From an uncultured Schlesneria sp. (GTDB lineage: Bacteria > Planctomycetota > Planctomycetia > Planctomycetales > Planctomycetaceae): a DNA stretch of 64,000 bases. The position numbers and the translations under genes were made by a program. The stretch is taken from NCBI GenBank assembly GCA_903871875.1, contig CAIQIR010000093.1:62001-126000 (forward strand). Direction: 5' to 3'. The notes under the pieces were generated by a model. The model was given only the letters and a program-made list of their open reading frames with translations, ran no database searches and was not told where the DNA came from. This document shows positions 27,495 to 35,563 of this stretch, piece after piece. How positions within the stretch are numbered: position 1 is the stretch's first letter; the number at the start of each line of letters is the position of its first letter.

Positions 27495-27593
27495 GGGGGC
27501 CTGTGCGAAAATGGTCAAAAGAGAGAATTAAAACCGGCAGACAATCGAATTCAGAATGTCGATACAACGCGGACGGGGGTGGTCAATGTCATG

Positions 27594-28514
27594 CTATTCC
27601 ACCTCTTGAGACTTGGCGGCTTGCCGGAGATCTTCTTGCGTTTTGTGTTCCAGGGCGATTTTGACGAATAGCGTCACGAGCGCCAGCAGCGTTAAGAGCG
27701 ATGCCACGGCCAATGCGCTCGAATAAGTTGCAGCCGTCGCGCCTTCAAACAGCGTATTCACGCGAATCGGCATCGTTTCCGTCTTGCCGGTGCGATGCCC
27801 AGAGACAACATAGACTGCACCGAACTCGCCCATGGCCCGTGCATTGCAGAGAATCACTCCGTAAAGCAAACCCCATTTGATATTGGGGACTGTGACCCGC
27901 CAGAACATTTGCCATGAGTTGGCGCCGAGGCTGATCGCCGCAATTTCTTCATCGGCTCCGATCGCCTCCATGACGGGAATCAGTTCGCGGGCAACAAACG
28001 GCAGCGTCACGAAGGTTGTCGCCAAAACGATCGCCGGCCAGGCATGAAGAACCTGGATATTTCCCATCTTCAGTAGTGGACCGAAGTAGCCGTCTCGTTG
28101 ATTGAACAGCAGTACGAACATCAATCCTGCCACGACCGGCGAGACGGCGAAGGGCAGGTCAATGATCGTTGTCAACAACGTCCGTCCTGGAAAACGAAAA
28201 CGTGTAATGGTCCATGCGGCTGCGATTCCAAAAATGACGTTCGCAATCACCGAAATGGGCGCGACAAAAAGGGTCAACAGGATGGCATGCAATGTGTCGG
28301 AGTCACCGGTTAGGGTCTCCCAGTAGGCTACCGCTCCATTCGAAAATGCGGCACAGAAAACGTAAACCACTGGAACGATCACTAGCAGCACCAAAGTGGC
28401 CATCGCCGAACTGATCAATAACCAGCGAATCCAGGCCGGATCTTCTTGCGCCGATCGGCCGTGCGAGTGGACCACGGGAACCAGCGGAGCGATATGTTTT
28501 GGAACGGCGTGCAC
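27594..28514 (-). CDS. cysW: Sulfate ABC transporter permease CysW
   Basis: A 306-residue inner-membrane permease with about six transmembrane helices. The conserved cytoplasmic EAA loop contacting CysA is visible as EIAAISLGANSWQMFWRVTVPNIKW, and the closing GEFGAVYVVSGHRTGKTETMP segment is characteristic of CysW. An extra 30-residue hydrophilic N-terminus precedes the first helix. It pairs with CysT to form the translocation channel for sulfate (and often thiosulfate). It sits between cysT and cysA on the minus strand, 53 bases after cysT. Confidence 0.93.
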   Translation of the reverse strand: MHAVPKHIAPLVPVVHSHGRSAQEDPAWIRWLLISSAMATLVLLVIVPVVYVFCAAFSNGAVAYWETLTGDSDTLHAILLTLFVAPISVIANVIFGIAAAWTITRFRFPGRTLLTTIIDLPFAVSPVVAGLMFVLLFNQRDGYFGPLLKMGNIQVLHAWPAIVLATTFVTLPFVARELIPVMEAIGADEEIAAISLGANSWQMFWRVTVPNIKWGLLYGVILCNARAMGEFGAVYVVSGHRTGKTETMPIRVNTLFEGATAATYSSALAVASLLTLLALVTLFVKIALEHKTQEDLRQAAKSQEVE

Positions 28515-28567
28515 TCAAATCACTTTCTCAACAAGAATCAATCCTGACGGCCGATTGTCAATGTGGC

Positions 28568-29395
28568 TTAATTGGCCGAGGAATTAGCCGCCTCGCTACG
28601 ACGTTCGAGCGCGTTAATCACGATCAGCATGGCAAACGAAGCGACAAGTAAGACGACGGCGACGGCGCTCGCTTCCGCGTATTTGAAATCTTCGAGCTTT
28701 TGTACGATCAGATGCGGAGCAATTTGGGTTTCGAAAGGAATGTTGGCCGAGACGAACACCACGGAACCATATTCACCAATCGCTCGCGCGAACGTCAGAG
28801 CAAACCCGGTCGTCAATGCAGGATAGAGGGAAGGAAGCAGGATTCGGGTAAATGTCTGCCAGCGATTTGCCCCCAAGCACGCCGCGGCCTCTTCGATGTC
28901 GGCATCAATGCTTTCGAGAACCGGCTGAACCGTTCTCACGACAAAGGGCAAGCCAATGAATACGAGTACGAAAACGATTGCCGCCTGCGAATAAGCTAGC
29001 TTGATGCCCGCTGGTACTAGGAATTGGCCCAGCCAGCCATTTTGAGAATAAAGGCTCGAATAGACCAATCCCGCGACGGCGGTTGGCAGTGCGAAGGGTA
29101 GGTCGATCAGCGAATCAAGCAGACGCTTGAATGGGAAGTCGTAGCGAACAAATACCCAGGCAAGTAGCAGTCCCAGCACGGTATCGATCACACCGGCGAC
29201 CGCCGAGCTGCCAAATGTCACCAAATAGGCCGAGCGGGCTTGGGCGGACCAGACAGCGGCCACGAACTGCGAGGTTGTTAGCGAAGAGGCCTTCGTCAAG
29301 CAGGCCGCGAGTGGAATCAGCACGAGTACACTCAGATACGCTATGGCGTATGAAAGACTCAGGCGAAATCCAGGCAAAACGCGATGCGAGGCCAT
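28568..29395 (-). CDS. cysT: Sulfate ABC transporter permease CysT (CysU)
   Basis: A 275-residue inner-membrane permease with about six transmembrane helices and the EAA loop EEAACLGANRWQTFTRILLPSLYPAL. RAIGEYGSVVFVSANIPFETQIAPHLI is the family's conserved closing segment. The ATG at 29395 (MASHRVLPGFRLSL) is chosen; a TTG two codons upstream is also possible. It forms the heterodimeric channel with CysW. It is separated from the binding-protein gene by an unusual 246-base gap that contains a possible small reading frame. Confidence 0.92.
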   Translation of the reverse strand: MASHRVLPGFRLSLSYAIAYLSVLVLIPLAACLTKASSLTTSQFVAAVWSAQARSAYLVTFGSSAVAGVIDTVLGLLLAWVFVRYDFPFKRLLDSLIDLPFALPTAVAGLVYSSLYSQNGWLGQFLVPAGIKLAYSQAAIVFVLVFIGLPFVVRTVQPVLESIDADIEEAAACLGANRWQTFTRILLPSLYPALTTGFALTFARAIGEYGSVVFVSANIPFETQIAPHLIVQKLEDFKYAEASAVAVVLLVASFAMLIVINALERRSEAANSSAN

Positions 29396-29409
29396 AAACA
29401 AAGCGACTT

Positions 29410-29553
29410 TCAGATCGATTTCGGAGCATCCATGCGACCGGCGTAAAAGCGAGCGACGCCCTTCTTGAAGCCGTCGAACATGCGCGGCGCGCTTTTGGCC
29501 ATTTTTTCGCTGTTTGGGATCGCGAAGAACAGGGTTATTTGTGGCGTTTTCAT
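29410..29553 (-). CDS. Possible 47-residue small protein between sbp and cysT
   Basis: An ATG-started frame of 47 codons fills most of the otherwise empty 246 bases between sbp and cysT, same strand. The product starts MKTPQITLFFAIPNSEKMAK, with a short hydrophobic patch followed by a basic, aromatic C-terminal half (FDGFKKGVARFYAGRMDA). It has no recognised family. The ribosome binding site is weak (a GAG/AGA run 10-15 bases upstream). It ends 14 bases before the cysT start, which fits translational spacing within an operon. The main support is its position and balanced amino-acid composition, so a chance frame is a real alternative. Confidence 0.3.
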   Translation of the reverse strand: MKTPQITLFFAIPNSEKMAKSAPRMFDGFKKGVARFYAGRMDAPKSI

Positions 29554-29641
29554 ACCGAAATCTCGCTCATTTCGCGAGTCATCTGCGTTCAAAAGCGTGA
29601 AGATTCCGTCTTGCGCCGGCAGAACACTTTCGATCGATCGA

Positions 29642-30676
29642 CTAGTTTTTGGCGTAAAAGCTGTCAAACAGGGCTCCGTCTGCGAAGAACTTGACTTGCG
29701 CCGCTTCCCAATTGGCCACAATGTCAGTGATCGGAAACAGTTTGATCTCAGGAAATTTCCCCGCGATTTTGGCAATGACCGCCGGATCGGTCGGACGGTA
29801 GTAGTGCTTGGCAATGATTTCCTGCGCTTCCGGTGTGTACAGGAATTTCAGGTAGGCTTCCGCCGCCGCGCGTGTTCCTTTTTCGTCGACCACGGCATCG
29901 ACCACGGCGACCTGTGGTTCATGCAGAATACTTTGCGGCGGGTAGACGATTTCCAGTGCCCCTTTGGATTCTGCAATCTCCAGATAGGCCTCGCTCTCCA
30001 TGGCGAGGTGTACGTCGCCAATTCCTTTTTGAGCGAAAGTCATGGTGGCTCCGCGGGCGCCGGAATCCAGGATCGGGACGTTCTTGTACATTTTCGTTAG
30101 TAGTTCAACGGCTTGTTCTTCCGACCCGCCGTTCAAGACAACGCTTCCCCAGGCTGCCAGTAAGCTCAGTCGACCATTACCAGACGTCTTGGGGCTGGGA
30201 GTGACGACCTTCACATCGGGTTTGGTTAGATCCTTCCAGTCCTTGATTTCTTTGGGGTTGCCCTTGCGAACCACGAACACCACTGTCGAGGTGTATGGCA
30301 ACGATTTGTTGGGCAATGAATTTTCCCAGCCTTCCTTCAGTAGTCCATTTTTTCGGAGTGCATCGGTGTCGGTCCAAATGGAAAGGGTTGCTACGTCTGC
30401 CTTAAGGCCTTCGATAATCAGTCGAGCCTGACTGGCCGATCCGCCGTGCGACTGCTCGATTGTCAATGGTTGGCCGAATTCCTTTTCAAACTGGGGAGTG
30501 TAGGCTTTGTTCAATTCCTTCCAGAGTTCTCGCGTCGGATCGTACGAGACATTCAAAAGGTTGACAGGGCCCTTGGTCTTTGCCGCTGCCGTGCCCGAGT
30601 TCGAATTGCATCCCAATCCTGCAGCAACGACGATTGTCAGCCACAATCCGAAACTTCGACCATTAATCTGCAGCAT
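29642..30676 (-). CDS. sbp: Sulfate ABC transporter substrate-binding protein (Sbp/CysP), lipoprotein
   Basis: A 344-residue periplasmic sulfate-binding protein. The N-terminus ends in a lipobox AAGLGC with lipidated Cys23, so it is membrane-tethered rather than free. Family landmarks follow: LLNVSYDPTRELWKELN near the mature start, EQSHGGSASQARLIIEGL (sulfate-contact loop), SPKTSGNGRLSLLAAWG, and the closing TDIVANWEAAQVKFFADGALFD. It captures sulfate and delivers it to CysTW-CysA encoded downstream. It lies 78 bases after the Rrf2 regulator on the same strand, in AT-rich DNA that may hold a second promoter or operator. Confidence 0.94.
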   Translation of the reverse strand: MLQINGRSFGLWLTIVVAAGLGCNSNSGTAAAKTKGPVNLLNVSYDPTRELWKELNKAYTPQFEKEFGQPLTIEQSHGGSASQARLIIEGLKADVATLSIWTDTDALRKNGLLKEGWENSLPNKSLPYTSTVVFVVRKGNPKEIKDWKDLTKPDVKVVTPSPKTSGNGRLSLLAAWGSVVLNGGSEEQAVELLTKMYKNVPILDSGARGATMTFAQKGIGDVHLAMESEAYLEIAESKGALEIVYPPQSILHEPQVAVVDAVVDEKGTRAAAEAYLKFLYTPEAQEIIAKHYYRPTDPAVIAKIAGKFPEIKLFPITDIVANWEAAQVKFFADGALFDSFYAKN

Positions 30677-30712
30677 TACTGAGGCTCCCTGAAAATCGCC
30701 GACGTTGTTTAT

Positions 30713-30726
30713 GATATTAGATATTA
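30713..30726. repeat. Tandem 7-bp direct repeat upstream of sbp
   Basis: GATATTA occurs twice in direct succession inside an AT-rich stretch between the Rrf2 regulator gene and sbp. It could be an operator or part of a secondary promoter, but it is short and AT-rich, so chance is possible. Confidence 0.3.
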
Positions 30727-30754
30727 TTTGTTAAGCGCCGCGACCTGTCTTTTG

Positions 30755-31219
30755 TTAGATCCCATCGCCGCCGATAAACGCCATGTTGAACACCTCAGAC
30801 TTCGTCACCGGGGCCATTCCGTAGACGGCCGCCAAATTCGCCTCATCCATTCTGCGTGATGAGTAGTTTCGAATGTCTAGCATGATCCGACGAAATCGAC
30901 AGCTCGATTCCTGACTGCAGGGCTCGTAAGCGGTCGCAGAAACACAACCAATCGGGGCGATCAACCCGTCGAAGAAACGAACGATTTGTCCCATTGTGAT
31001 TTCCTCGGGACGCTTGGCTAATTCAAAGCCGCCAATCCTGCCTGGAACGCTTCGTACCCACCCCTTGGTCTTCAGTTCCAGCATGATGTGCTCAAGAAAT
31101 CGTCTTGGTACATCATTTATCTCGGCCAGTTCACGAATCGAGACTGGCCCTTGACCATATCGGCCAACCAGAGTCATCAAAGCACGAAGTGCGTAATCTG
31201 ATTTTCTTGACACTTTCAT
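30755..31219 (-). CDS. Rrf2 family transcriptional regulator with three-cysteine motif
   Basis: A 154-residue DNA-binding protein. The ATG at 31219 (MKVSRKSDYALRALMTL) matches the standard Rrf2 start; upstream in-frame codons are basic leader sequence without a domain. The winged helix covers residues 1-80 with ISIRELAEINDVPRRFLEHIM-type recognition helices. The effector segment holds Cys92, Cys101 and Cys107 (C-x8-C-x5-C), resembling the Fe-S ligand triad of IscR, NsrR and RirA, while CymR-type sulfur regulators lack it. Position between a sulfate importer and a divergent cysK-encapsulin operon strongly suggests it senses cysteine, sulfide or Fe-S status and controls both sides. It is probably the first gene of the leftward operon. 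Confidence 0.88.
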   Translation of the reverse strand: MKVSRKSDYALRALMTLVGRYGQGPVSIRELAEINDVPRRFLEHIMLELKTKGWVRSVPGRIGGFELAKRPEEITMGQIVRFFDGLIAPIGCVSATAYEPCSQESSCRFRRIMLDIRNYSSRRMDEANLAAVYGMAPVTKSEVFNMAFIGGDGI

Positions 31220-31267
31220 CGACTTTGCCGCCTTCCGCCTTGAGCAATAAGTACGACCCAACGGCTG

Positions 31268-31296
31268 ATACTATTCGCAAGGCTTCTCTTTGTCAA
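31268..31296 (-). promoter_or_regulatory. Sigma70-type promoter of the Rrf2-sbp-cysTWA operon
   Basis: Read on the minus strand, a perfect -35 box TTGACA (31291-31296) is separated by exactly 17 bases from a -10 box TAGTAT (31268-31273, four of six). It lies about 50 bases before the Rrf2 start codon and back-to-back with the cysK promoter. Confidence 0.65.
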
Positions 31297-31333
31297 ATTG
31301 CATTCTTGGCCCGAATTATTCACTTTGCCACGC

Positions 31334-31362
31334 TTGACAGTCCGAAAAGCCATAGATAAAAT
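31334..31362 (+). promoter_or_regulatory. Near-consensus sigma70-type promoter of cysK
   Basis: A perfect -35 box TTGACA (31334-31339), a 17-base spacer, and a -10 box TAAAAT (31357-31362, five of six). The expected start site near 31369 leaves a leader of roughly 78 bases before the cysK ATG. It is one of the strongest promoter matches I saw in this window. Confidence 0.7.
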
Positions 31363-31379
31363 AACACCATCTTAGTGTT
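31363..31379. promoter_or_regulatory. Candidate operator over the cysK transcription start
   Basis: An inverted repeat AACAC, seven-base spacer, GTGTT begins directly after the -10 box and covers the predicted start site. Placement is ideal for a repressor, and the divergent Rrf2-family protein is the obvious candidate binder. The arms are short, so this is a proposal only. Confidence 0.4.
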
Positions 31380-31446
31380 GCTTATATCGCTCTGGTTGAA
31401 TTTGGCAGAAGTTGGTGCATCAAAATCGGGAATGGAGACTGTGGCG

Positions 31447-32382
31447 ATGTCGTTGTTCAAAGACAATTCAGAATCGATCGGACGTACACCCCTGATTCGG
31501 ATCAACCGACTTACGCAAGGGCTGAACGCCACGATTTTGGCCAAGATTGAGGGACGAAATCCGGCCTACAGTGTGAAGTGTCGGATTGGCGCGGCAATGA
31601 TTTGGGACGCCGAAGCCAGCGGCAAGCTGAAGCCAGGGGTGCACGTGGTCGAGCCGACCAGCGGCAACACCGGAATCGCCTTAGCTTTCGTCTGTGCGGC
31701 ACGCGGTTATCCACTCACATTGACGATGCCCGAAACCATGTCCGTTGAGCGTCGCATGATGCTCAGGGGCTTTGGCGCAAATCTGGTGCTCACTCCCGGA
31801 GCCGAGGGGATGAGAGGGGCGATCGCTAAAGCGGAAGAGTTGTCGAAACAACCGGGCTGGTTCATGCCGCAGCAATTCAATAATCTGGCCAATCCGGAAA
31901 TCCACTTTAAGACGACCGGTCCCGAGATCTTCGAAGATACCAATGGGAAGATTGACTACTTCATTGCTGGCGTGGGGACCGGAGGCACGATCACCGGGGT
32001 TTCACGCTATCTCAAGCAAACGAAGAAACTGGGCATCAAGTCGATTGCTGTTGAGCCACAAACGAGTCCGGTCCTTTCGGGAGGGGCGCCAGGGCGCCAT
32101 AAGATTCAGGGAATTGGTGCCGGGTTTGTCCCTAAGGTCCTCGATGTCAGTTTGCTCGACGAAATCATTCAGGTCACCGATGACGAAGCCATCGAAGCGG
32201 CGAAAAGTTTGATGAAGCATGAAGGCATTTCTTGTGGCATCAGTTGCGGGGCGGCGATGGCTGCGTGCCTCAAGGTCGCGGCCCGACCGGAAGCGGCTGG
32301 AAAAACGATTGTCACAGTGCTTCCGGATAGCGGTGAACGATATTTGTCGACCGCTCTATTTGACAAAGAATTCTCGAGTTGA
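31447..32382 (+). CDS. cysK: Cysteine synthase A (O-acetylserine sulfhydrylase) CysK
   Basis: A 311-residue PLP enzyme making cysteine from O-acetylserine and sulfide. The PLP lysine is K44 in [11 protein letters not shown], the substrate loop is [10 protein letters not shown], the phosphate loop is [14 protein letters not shown], and the sequence keeps the CysK-specific [14 protein letters not shown] ending. The close likeness to the enterobacterial CysK type (SVKCRIG rather than SVKDRIA) is notable for a planctomycete. The ATG at 31447 follows GGAG at nine bases; an ATG five codons earlier is possible. It has its own near-consensus promoter, is divergent from the Rrf2 regulator, and lies 161 bases before the first encapsulin gene. 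No serine acetyltransferase cysE lies nearby. Confidence 0.94.
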   Translation: MSLFKDNSESIGRTPLIRINRLTQGLNATILAKIEGRNPAYSVKCRIGAAMIWDAEASGKLKPGVHVVEPTSGNTGIALAFVCAARGYPLTLTMPETMSVERRMMLRGFGANLVLTPGAEGMRGAIAKAEELSKQPGWFMPQQFNNLANPEIHFKTTGPEIFEDTNGKIDYFIAGVGTGGTITGVSRYLKQTKKLGIKSIAVEPQTSPVLSGGAPGRHKIQGIGAGFVPKVLDVSLLDEIIQVTDDEAIEAAKSLMKHEGISCGISCGAAMAACLKVAARPEAAGKTIVTVLPDSGERYLSTALFDKEFSS

Positions 32383-32543
32383 CCGTTTAACAACTTGCGT
32401 GGCGAATTGTCATTCGACTCACCTCCGTCAGCGTAGAAATTCTGTGTAAAGTCCCTAAACTAACCGCCGATGGCCGGTCCGCCCCGGGATCGAACATCAG
32501 GCCGGGATAGTCGCATCCGTCTTGTTTTTTGGGAAGGATCTCG

Positions 32544-34007
32544 GTGTCAGACAATCTTCTACAACGCAGTGTGACGACGGCAGTCGCCCGAAATCTGACG
32601 AGCACGACCAAGACATCACCCAAGATGATGTCGATTACGCCGCGCTGGTTACTCAGACTCTTGCCTTGGGTTCAAGTGGGCGGCGGGACGTACCGCGTCA
32701 ATCGCACGAAAGTCGAGCTTTCGAAGGCCGAACGGATCGACATCGATTTCAGTGACGATGTTCCATCGTTCGCCCCTGACGTGCTGCGTAGTGTGCCGTT
32801 ATTTTCTCGATTGCCGGGTGACATTACCACACGGATGGCCAGTCGTTTCAAAACGGAAATCGTCTCGATCGGCAACGAACTGATCGTTGAAGGCGAAGAT
32901 GGGAACAAGTTCTTCATCATCGCGCAAGGCCAGGTCGAGGTCTTGAGCAAGGGGGCTCATGGCAGCAATCTACGGATTGCCCTGCTAACCGAAGGTGAGT
33001 TTTTCGGCGAGACCGACGTCGTTTCAGACAAGCGATCGGAAGTGACGATTCGCACGCTGACCCCGTGCGTCCTGTTGACGTTTTCCCGCAAGGACCTGGA
33101 TGCGGTGCTAAACGAGCTGCCCAGCGTCAAAGGGGAGTTTCAAAAGGCGATTGACCAGCATCTGGAACTGCGTTCGACCGTGAATCGGTACGGCGAACGG
33201 AATATCGATCTGGTGTCGGGGTTTGCTGAGAATGTCGAAATTCCCGAAACCTTCGTCGACTACTCGGCTAATCCGCGCGAGTATTCTCTGTCGGCCATTC
33301 AGACGGTTGTGCGGGTCCATACTCGTGTTTCCGATCTTTATAATGGCCCGTATGATCAACTCGAAGAGCAAATGCGGTTGACGATTGAGGGGATCAAGGA
33401 GCGGCAGGAATGGGATCTGATCAACAGCAAGAAATTCGGCTTGTTGCATTCGGTCGATCCGGCCATGCGAATTAGCACTCGCTACGGAGCGCCAACTCCC
33501 GACGACCTGGACGAACTGTTGGCATTGGTTTGGAAAAAGCCCGCTTTCTTTCTGGCTCATCCGGCCGCCATTGCGGCGTTCGAGCGGGAATGTACGTGGC
33601 GCGGAGTACCGCCAACGACGATCAATTTGTTTGGTACCCCGGTCATCACCTGGCGGGGGGTTCCAATTGTTCCTTGTGACAAGCTCGAAATCGGGAAAAG
33701 CAGTCGGGATCAATCCAGTCTTCGATCGGGGACGACCAACATTCTGCTGTTGCGAGTCGGAGAAGCGGATCAAGGGGTGGTGGGATTGCATCAGATCGGA
33801 ATTCCCGGCGAGATCATGCCCGGCCTGTCCGCTCGCCTGATGGCCACGGATACCTTGGGCGTCGCTTCTTATTTGCTCTCACTTTACTCGTCGTGTGCTG
33901 TATTGACGGACGATGCGGTGGGCGTACTTGAGAATGTCGAAATCGCTTACTACCACGAATATGACCATCGAAATCAGACCGGCTTTGAGCATGGCCTAGG
34001 GATCTGA
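32544..34007 (+). CDS. Family 2B encapsulin nanocompartment shell protein, copy 1 (with cyclic-nucleotide-binding domain)
   Basis: A 487-residue HK97-fold shell protein. The GTG at 32544 is chosen because AAGGA precedes it and its residues MSDNLLQRSVTT align exactly with the start of the second copy. After an N-terminal arm (SPKMMSITPRWLLRLLPWVQ), residues about 80-190 form a cyclic-nucleotide-binding domain with FFIIAQGQVEVLSKG and the phosphate cassette FGE (154-156) through Arg164. The capsid part follows, with YGERNIDLVSGFAE, NPREYSLSAIQTVVRVHTRV, and the hallmark PTPDDLDELLALVWKKPAFF. Family 2 encapsulins self-assemble into protein shells that enclose enzymes; CNBD-bearing members are class 2B. 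It is followed by a second copy and a desulfurase with a cargo-like extension. Ligand binding is untested. Confidence 0.9.
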   Translation: MSDNLLQRSVTTAVARNLTSTTKTSPKMMSITPRWLLRLLPWVQVGGGTYRVNRTKVELSKAERIDIDFSDDVPSFAPDVLRSVPLFSRLPGDITTRMASRFKTEIVSIGNELIVEGEDGNKFFIIAQGQVEVLSKGAHGSNLRIALLTEGEFFGETDVVSDKRSEVTIRTLTPCVLLTFSRKDLDAVLNELPSVKGEFQKAIDQHLELRSTVNRYGERNIDLVSGFAENVEIPETFVDYSANPREYSLSAIQTVVRVHTRVSDLYNGPYDQLEEQMRLTIEGIKERQEWDLINSKKFGLLHSVDPAMRISTRYGAPTPDDLDELLALVWKKPAFFLAHPAAIAAFERECTWRGVPPTTINLFGTPVITWRGVPIVPCDKLEIGKSSRDQSSLRSGTTNILLLRVGEADQGVVGLHQIGIPGEIMPGLSARLMATDTLGVASYLLSLYSSCAVLTDDAVGVLENVEIAYYHEYDHRNQTGFEHGLGI

Positions 34008-34077
34008 GACACGATGTCGCGGCTGATTTTCCACATATTCCTCTTCCCATTTGTTTCGAGAAAGGAACTCGCAAGAC

Positions 34078-35517
34078 ATGTCCGACAACTTACTTCAGCG
34101 AAGCGTTACGACCTCGGTGGCCAGGAATCTGGCGACCACCACCAAGACATCGCCCAAAATGATGTCGATTACGCCCCGCTGGATGTTGAGCCTGCTACCG
34201 TGGGTTCAAGTCAATGGCGGCACCTACCGCGTAAACCGCACAAAAGTCGAATTGTCCAAGGCGCAGCGAATTGGTGTCGATTTCGTGGGCGAGGTGGCTT
34301 CGTTCTCGCCGGAATCACTGCGTAGCGTGCCGCTCTTTTCTGGGCTGCCCGATGCGATCATTGCCCGGATGACCAATCGATTCAAAACTGAAGCAGTGTC
34401 ATTAGGCAATAAGCTGATCGTCGAAGGCGAAGACCGCAGCAAGTTCTTCATCATTGCTCAAGGGCAAGTGGAAGTTCTGAGCAAGGGGGTTCACGGCAGC
34501 AATTTGCGAATTGCCTTGTTGACCGAAGGCGAATATTTCGGCGAAACCGATTTGGTTTCTGATAAGCCGTCGGACGTGACCGTTCGAACCATTACTCCTT
34601 GCGTGCTTTTGACGTTCTCACGCAAGGATTTGGACGCGGTCTTAAAAGAACTTCCCAACTTGAAGGACGAATTCAAGAAGGCAATCGAAGAGCATCTCGA
34701 GCTTCGCTCAACCGTCAATCGCTACGGTGAACGAAATATCGACTTGGTTTCCGGCTTCGCGGAAAACATGGAAATCCCCGAAACGTTTGTCGATTACTCG
34801 GCTAACCCCCGCGAATATTCTCTGTCAGCCGTACAAACCGTGGTTCGAGTTCATACGCGAGTTTCGGATCTCTATAACGGTCCTTTCAATCAACTCGAAG
34901 AACAGATGCGGTTGACGATTGAAGGAATCAAAGAACGGCAAGAATGGGAACTGATCAACAGCACCAAGTTCGGCCTGATTCATTCGGTCGATCCTGCCAT
35001 GCGAATCAGCACCCGCTATGGAGCGCCGACACCCGACGATCTGGACGAATTGCTGGCGCTGGTCTGGAAGAAGCCGGCATTCTTTCTCGCTCATCCTAAG
35101 GCGATCGCTGCCTTTGAGCGCGAATGTACGTGGCGCGGGGTGCCTCCCGTGACGACCGTGCTGTTCGGTACGCCCGTAATCACGTGGCGCGGAGTGCCGT
35201 TAGTTCCTTGTGACAAGTTGGAAATGAAGAGTCGATATCAATCGAATCAGTGGTTTGGCACGACCAGCATTCTTTTGCTGCGTGTCGGCGAAGCCGATCA
35301 GGGCGTTGTGGGACTGCATCAAGCCGGAATTCCTGGCGAGATCATGCCAAGCCTGTCCGCCCGGTTGATGGGAACAGACAGCCTGGGTGTCGCCTCCTAT
35401 CTGTTGACGCTTTACTTCTCGTGTGCAGTGCTGACCGACGACGCGTTGGGGGTCCTCGAAAACGTGGAAGTCGGCTACTACCACGATTACGAAAACCGCA
35501 AACCCAAAGTGAAGTAG
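34078..35517 (+). CDS. Family 2B encapsulin nanocompartment shell protein, copy 2 (with cyclic-nucleotide-binding domain)
   Basis: A 479-residue paralogue of the preceding gene, identical at roughly four of five positions by eye and aligned without gaps through the CNBD. The ATG at 34078 is supported by AAGGA eleven bases upstream and by alignment. All capsid landmarks are kept (PTPDDLDELLALVWKKPAFF, TWRGVPPVTT, TSILLLRVGEADQGVVGLHQ). In the nucleotide-binding cassette FGETDLVSDK the Arg of copy 1 is replaced by Pro164. Since that Arg normally contacts the cyclic phosphate, copy 2 may bind nucleotide poorly or not at all. The C-termini also differ: copy 2 ends ENRKPKVK, copy 1 HRNQTGFEHGLGI. 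The pair probably forms a mixed shell. It lies 70 bases after copy 1 and 46 before the desulfurase. Confidence 0.9.
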   Translation: MSDNLLQRSVTTSVARNLATTTKTSPKMMSITPRWMLSLLPWVQVNGGTYRVNRTKVELSKAQRIGVDFVGEVASFSPESLRSVPLFSGLPDAIIARMTNRFKTEAVSLGNKLIVEGEDRSKFFIIAQGQVEVLSKGVHGSNLRIALLTEGEYFGETDLVSDKPSDVTVRTITPCVLLTFSRKDLDAVLKELPNLKDEFKKAIEEHLELRSTVNRYGERNIDLVSGFAENMEIPETFVDYSANPREYSLSAVQTVVRVHTRVSDLYNGPFNQLEEQMRLTIEGIKERQEWELINSTKFGLIHSVDPAMRISTRYGAPTPDDLDELLALVWKKPAFFLAHPKAIAAFERECTWRGVPPVTTVLFGTPVITWRGVPLVPCDKLEMKSRYQSNQWFGTTSILLLRVGEADQGVVGLHQAGIPGEIMPSLSARLMGTDSLGVASYLLTLYFSCAVLTDDALGVLENVEVGYYHDYENRKPKVK

Positions 35518-35563
35518 TAACGGATCAATCACGGGAATTTCATCCGCGACCAAAGGCAGCCAA

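Noticed and set aside
33108-33791. Minus-strand frame of 227 codons inside encapsulin copy 1
   Set aside because: It is antisense to a conserved capsid region; a matching but differently broken frame in copy 2 shows it is a by-product of the coding sequence.
32544-34007. CRP/FNR-type transcription factor
   Set aside because: The CNBD suggests it, but there is no helix-turn-helix after it; instead there are about 290 residues of family 2 encapsulin capsid sequence.
32544-35517. Tandem encapsulin genes as an assembly duplication
   Set aside because: The copies differ at scattered positions throughout, in both sequence and C-terminus, and have different intergenic DNA, so they are true paralogues rather than a repeated contig segment.
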